From assembly GCF_902489635.1 (NCBI RefSeq), contig NZ_CABUAN010000016.1:1-43404 (forward strand): a stretch of 43,404 bases of DNA. The letters run 5' to 3'. Positions within the stretch are counted from its first letter, which is position 1. Each line of letters starts with the position of its first letter. This DNA is from an uncultured Porphyromonas sp. (GTDB taxonomy: Bacteria > Bacteroidota > Bacteroidia > Bacteroidales > Porphyromonadaceae). The translations under genes and the position numbers were made by a program. Of the stretch, positions 40,300 to 43,404 are shown in pieces. The notes under the pieces are model-generated. The model was given only the letters and a program-made list of their open reading frames with translations, did no database searches and was not told where the DNA came from.

Positions 40300-41064
40300 C
40301 TAGAGATGTAGCGGCCACTGCTGGGCGACCTGCTCTAGGAAGGGGTGATCTGTCATATCGATCTGCAGGGGTGAGATCGTAGCGTAGCCCTCGATGAGCC
40401 AGTAGTGATCCGTCCCCGTACGTTGATCGGGATCGACCTGATCGCCCTGCATCCAGTAGACAGGAGTGCCGTGCGGTGTCTCGGCACGCATATACTCATT
40501 GACGAAGCGTCCCGTACCTTGTGGTGCCCACTTGATACCCTTGGCAGGAGTCTTCGGGAAGTTGACATTGAGCATCGTCGTATGTGGTAGCCCATGCTCG
40601 ACCACCTGCGGGATGAATTGCTTGGCAAAAGCGCACACCTCGCTAAAGTCGCACTTGTCGCTGTGGTTAGCGAGCGAGAAAGCGACCGCTGGTATACGTG
40701 CTATGGCGGCCTCTATGGCAGCTCCCACGGTGCCGGAGTAGATAGCGCAGATGCCGTCGTTGCGCCCATGGTTGATCCCTGAGACCACCAGGTCTGGCAG
40801 CTCAGAGGCAAAGAGCGTATTAAGAGCCAGCTTGACACAATCTACGGGCGTACCCGAGCAACTGTAGAGCTGATAGGAGAGTTGCGTACTCTCCTCCATA
40901 AAGGAGAGCCGTAGCGGTGTGCGGGAGGTAATCTGCGAAGAGGCTCCCGAGCGGGGCTCCGTGGGGGCGACGACCGTCACCGTCGCTATCTGGGCAAGCG
41001 TCTCCGCCAGCTCACGAATCCCCTGCGCATGGACGCCATCATCGTTAGTCAGTAGTATCTTCAT
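40300..41064 (-). CDS. surE: 5'/3'-nucleotidase SurE
   Basis: 254 residues. The metal-binding start MKILLTNDDGVHAQGI (Asp8, Asp9), RSGASSQIT, the SGINHGRNDG loop and IYSGTVGAAIEA are all SurE motifs. It dephosphorylates nucleoside monophosphates with a divalent metal and is tied to stationary-phase survival. surE next to lpxB is a common arrangement in Bacteroidota. Confidence 0.95.
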   Translation of the reverse strand: MKILLTNDDGVHAQGIRELAETLAQIATVTVVAPTEPRSGASSQITSRTPLRLSFMEESTQLSYQLYSCSGTPVDCVKLALNTLFASELPDLVVSGINHGRNDGICAIYSGTVGAAIEAAIARIPAVAFSLANHSDKCDFSEVCAFAKQFIPQVVEHGLPHTTMLNVNFPKTPAKGIKWAPQGTGRFVNEYMRAETPHGTPVYWMQGDQVDPDQRTGTDHYWLIEGYATISPLQIDMTDHPFLEQVAQQWPLHL

Positions 41065-41098
41065 AGTGTGTAGATTTAAGGTTTACAGTAGGACAAGC

Positions 41099-41644
41099 CT
41101 AGTCCTCAGAGACCGCTGAACGCTGGCTCTCGGGGATGATCTCCTCGAGCTTGACACGAAACTTCAGTGCCGAGTAAGGATTGATCTCGCCAGAGCGTCT
41201 CTCGCCATAGGCTAGGTACCAGGGGATGATGATCTCCGCCTCATCGCCTACGACCATCTGCTGGAGACCTATGCGGGCTCCCTCGACGAGCTGATTTTTC
41301 GGGCCACGATTGATCGCAAACTCGGCCGAACGCTCCGACCCGTAGTTACCGTCGACCACCTTGTCGCCTACGAGCAGGCGCATCTCGTAGTGGCACTTGA
41401 TGCGTGAGGTCTCGATGGGGTACTCCTTGCCTTCGCCATGAGTCAGCCACTTCATATAGACGTAGGCTGAGGAGCCTTCGATAGAGGCTTTGGTATACTC
41501 CTCCTTAGAGCCATACTCATTGAAAGAACTCTCATTATTGATCCGCCACTGAGTGGTCGCATCAATAGGATCTTGGCAAGCTGTGAGTAGGAGCAGCGAG
41601 AGCAGTGCTAGGAGGCTCGCTCTCAGGGATAGATTATATTTCAT
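41099..41644 (-). CDS. FKBP-type peptidyl-prolyl isomerase lipoprotein
   Basis: 181 residues from the ATG at 41644. Signal peptide with lipobox LTAC; a short linker leads to an FKBP domain (YEMRLLVGDKVVDGNY...VEGARIGLQQMVVGDEAEIIIPWYLAYGERRSGEINPYSALKFRVKLEEI). Probably an envelope folding factor. The open frame extends to 41920, but only as antisense of phase within glyS; the lipoprotein start overlaps the glyS stop by 11 bp, which points to translational coupling. surE begins 34 bp later. Confidence 0.88.
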   Translation of the reverse strand: MKYNLSLRASLLALLSLLLLTACQDPIDATTQWRINNESSFNEYGSKEEYTKASIEGSSAYVYMKWLTHGEGKEYPIETSRIKCHYEMRLLVGDKVVDGNYGSERSAEFAINRGPKNQLVEGARIGLQQMVVGDEAEIIIPWYLAYGERRSGEINPYSALKFRVKLEEIIPESQRSAVSED

Positions 41645-43187
41645 CTTCGATCTTCTTGAGTAAGGTGTTGATACTGGTGCGCTCAGCGATGAGGTCATGT
41701 AGCGCAGAGATAGGAATACGCTCCTGTTGCATCGTGTCGCGGTCACGTAGGGTGACCGTGTTATCGTCGAGCGTCTGATGATCCACGGTGATACAGTAAG
41801 GCGTACCGATAGCATCCTGACGGCGGTAGCGCTTGCCGATGCTATCCTTCTCGTCATACTGGCAGGTGAAGTCGAGGTGCAGGAGACGGACCACCTCCTG
41901 AGCCTTCTCATCCAGCCCATCCTTGCGTACGAGTGGCAGGACAGCCAGCTTGACCGGTGCTAGCGCAGGTGGTAGCGAGAGCACGACACGGGTCTCCCCA
42001 TTCTCTGTCTGCTCCTCCTTGTAAGAGCCACAGAGCACCGAGAGGAACATACGATCCACACCGATACTGGTCTCCACGACGTAGGGGACGTAAGACTCCT
42101 TCGTGTCGGGATCGTAGTAGCGGAGCTTCTTGCCTGAGAACTCCTCGTGGCGTGATAGGTCAAAGTCCGTACGGCTATGGATCCCCTCGACCTCCTTGTA
42201 GCCAAAGGGCATGAGGTACTCGATATCGGTCGCAGCGTTGGCATAGTGCGCCAGCTTCTCGTGATCGTGGTAGCGGTAGTCGCTCTGCGGGAAGCCTAGA
42301 GCGTAGTGCCAGTGCAGGCGCAGCTTCTTCCAGTACTCAAACCACTCCAGCTCAGTGCCTGGCTGTACGAAGTACTGCATCTCCATCTGCTCAAACTCAC
42401 GCATACGGAAGATAAACTGACGTGCTACGATCTCATTGCGAAAGGCCTTACCGATCTGTGCGATACCGAAGGGGAGCTTCATGCGTCCCGTCTTCTGCAC
42501 GTTGAGGTAGTTGACAAAGATCCCTTGCGCCGTCTCGGGGCGTAGGTAGATCGTCGAGGCACCCTCGGCCGTCGAACCCACCTCGGTGGAAAACATTAGG
42601 TTAAACTGACGCACCTCCGTCCAGTTTGTCGTGCCGCTAATAGGGCAGACGATCTTCTCATCGATGATGATCTGGCGTAGCCCCTCGAGGTCGTTATCGT
42701 TGAGTGCCTTAGCCATGCGCTGGCGCAGAGCCTCCGCCTGGTCGAGGTACCCCTTGACACGTGGATTGGTCGTGCGGTAGAGTGACTCGTCAAAGGAGTC
42801 GCCAAAGCGCTTGCGCGCCTTCTCGATCTCTTTCTGCGCCTTACCCTCGATCTTAGCGATCTGGTCCTCGATGAGGACGTCCGCGCGGTAGCGCTTCTTG
42901 GAGTCTTTATTGTCGATCAGTGGATCGTTGAAAGCATCTATATGTCCCGATGCCCGCCAGATGTCTGGGTGCATAAAGATCGACGAGTCGATGCCGACCA
43001 CGTTGGGGTGCAGGCGTGTCATCGCCTCCCACCAGTAGCGCTTGATGTTGTTCTTAAGCTCTACACCGTTCTGACCATAGTCGTAGACGGCACTCAGTCC
43101 GTCGTAAATATCAGATGAGGGAAAGACAAACCCATACTCCTTACAGTGGGATACAATCTTCTTAAAGAGGTCTTCTTGTGATGCCAT
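41634..43187 (-). CDS. glyS: Glycyl-tRNA synthetase, single-chain type
   Basis: 517-residue class II enzyme of the alpha2 type (GlyQS-like), unlike the two-subunit enzyme of proteobacteria. Motifs: FPSSDIYDGLSAVYDYGQNGVELKNNIKRYWW, YLRPETAQGIFVNYLNV, RNEIVARQFIFRMREFEQMEMQYFV (motif 2), and the C-terminal SIGVDRMFLSVL (motif 3) with an anticodon-binding domain. First gene of glyS-FKBP-surE-lpxB. The last bases overlap the lipoprotein start. Confidence 0.96.
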   Translation of the reverse strand: MASQEDLFKKIVSHCKEYGFVFPSSDIYDGLSAVYDYGQNGVELKNNIKRYWWEAMTRLHPNVVGIDSSIFMHPDIWRASGHIDAFNDPLIDNKDSKKRYRADVLIEDQIAKIEGKAQKEIEKARKRFGDSFDESLYRTTNPRVKGYLDQAEALRQRMAKALNDNDLEGLRQIIIDEKIVCPISGTTNWTEVRQFNLMFSTEVGSTAEGASTIYLRPETAQGIFVNYLNVQKTGRMKLPFGIAQIGKAFRNEIVARQFIFRMREFEQMEMQYFVQPGTELEWFEYWKKLRLHWHYALGFPQSDYRYHDHEKLAHYANAATDIEYLMPFGYKEVEGIHSRTDFDLSRHEEFSGKKLRYYDPDTKESYVPYVVETSIGVDRMFLSVLCGSYKEEQTENGETRVVLSLPPALAPVKLAVLPLVRKDGLDEKAQEVVRLLHLDFTCQYDEKDSIGKRYRRQDAIGTPYCITVDHQTLDDNTVTLRDRDTMQQERIPISALHDLIAERTSINTLLKKIEDEI

Positions 43188-43217
43188 AATGATTTCTTGT
43201 ACTAATTATTATGCTTA

Positions 43218-43225
43218 CAAAGATA
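43218..43225 (-). promoter_or_regulatory. -7 box of glyS operon
   Basis: On the minus strand TATCTTTG lies 30 nt before the glyS ATG. As at 35329, the sequence CGAAAAAG and then repeat units follow upstream, so the -33 region is in or beside repeat DNA. Confidence 0.65.
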
Positions 43226-43252
43226 CGAAAAAGAGGTTAGTTGCTGGCCTTT

Positions 43253-43343
43253 GGCTGTTAGCTGTTGGCTGTTGGCTGGAGTCATCGGAGTCATCGGAGC
43301 CATCGGAGAGATCGGAGCTATCGGAGTGGATCGGAACTGTCGG
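43253..43343. repeat. Composite repeat array C-B
   Basis: Four heptamers GGCTGTT/AGCTGTT/GGCTGGA (43253-43280) run into seven nonamers of the form AGNNATCGG (43280-43343, one with 10 bp). A single A-like heptamer lies at 43233-43239. The C-then-B order and orientation match 26421-26485. Confidence 0.8.
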
Positions 43344-43350
43344 AGCGATA

Positions 43351-43397
43351 CGACCGCTTGCGGTCGGACGAATCATAGCCCCCAGTCGGAGGGGCTA
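43351..43397. other. Two hairpins at the window end
   Basis: CGACCGC-TT-GCGGTCG (43351-43366) and TAGCCCC-N8-GGGGCTA (43376-43397) are perfect inverted repeats directly after the nonamer array. They may terminate a gene beyond the window or belong to the repeat family. Confidence 0.5.
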
Positions 43398-43404
43398 CGC
43401 CCCG

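Noticed and set aside
41645..41920. N-terminal extension of the FKBP lipoprotein
   Set aside because: It overlaps glyS in another frame with low-complexity Arg/Ser-rich sequence; the signal peptide begins at 41644.

Overview
The window looks like chromosomal DNA of a Bacteroidota bacterium, most likely a Porphyromonas of moderately high GC (P. asaccharolytica/uenonis-like). The evidence is the TAnnTTTG -7 promoter boxes ahead of many genes (two with TTTG exactly 20 bp upstream), the absence of Shine-Dalgarno sites, an Mfa2/FimB- and FimA-type fimbrial gene pair, a type IX secretion (T9SS) cargo and a PorT-like protein, a fused FeoA-FeoB, a single-chain glycyl-tRNA synthetase, a peptide (POT) transporter, and the gene order coiled-coil/zapA/rny. 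No transposase, integrase, phage gene or CRISPR array was seen. The gene assignments are from reading protein motifs, not from database searches.

Layout. 1-2920: ferrous iron uptake (feoAB fusion plus a small FeoB-associated Cys-rich membrane protein) behind a palindromic operator. 3058-10105: a cell-surface operon with an Mfa2/FimB-like lipoprotein, a FimA-like lipoprotein and a 1546-residue T9SS cargo that is a candidate tip adhesin. 10184-10342: a second, shorter copy of the FeoB-associated gene. 10469-16269: two MFS transporters, an M20 amidohydrolase, miaB and an 8Fe ferredoxin whose promoter carries the same palindrome core as feoAB. 16965-21704: dxs-trkA-trkH. 21713-25364 (minus strand): coiled-coil protein, zapA, rny, and an LptF/LptG permease. 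25574-25645: initiator tRNA-fMet. 25935-28284: rpmE2 (minus), SlyD-like FKBP and aroC (plus). 28261-31974 (minus): bioB-bioA-hemG. 32112-35300 (minus): DUF4831-type lipoprotein and a peptide transporter with a large insertion. 35662-39127: upp and a U32 protein (minus), divergent from a porT-like gene. 39144-43187 (minus): glyS, lipoprotein FKBP, surE, lpxB.

The most unusual content is intergenic. Two separate spacers (16485-16655 and 35484-35635) hold ladders of 8 and 7 short palindromes whose centres are about 22 bp apart, i.e. two helical turns; the palindrome sequence changes from rung to rung but the two arms change together. These ladders sit beside a second, modular repeat family built of 7-bp (RRTTAGA), 9-bp (CCGATnnnn) and 7-bp (AACAGCC) tandem units. 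The modules keep the order A-B-C at three loci (1-88, 26421-26535 inverted, 35346-35460), with partial copies at 3014-3061, 16706-16726, 35639-35673 and 43253-43343. The arrays repeatedly abut promoters so that the -33 region lies in repeat DNA, and one supplies the stop codon of the U32 gene. I know of no described system that accounts for the ladders; their function is open.

Other points: iron uptake and ferredoxin may share a metal- or redox-responsive regulator; feoAB and miaB are likely leaderless messages; the upp and porT promoters are back to back with 3 bp between their -7 boxes; the surface operon has a 17-nt direct repeat of 21-bp period upstream of its promoter.
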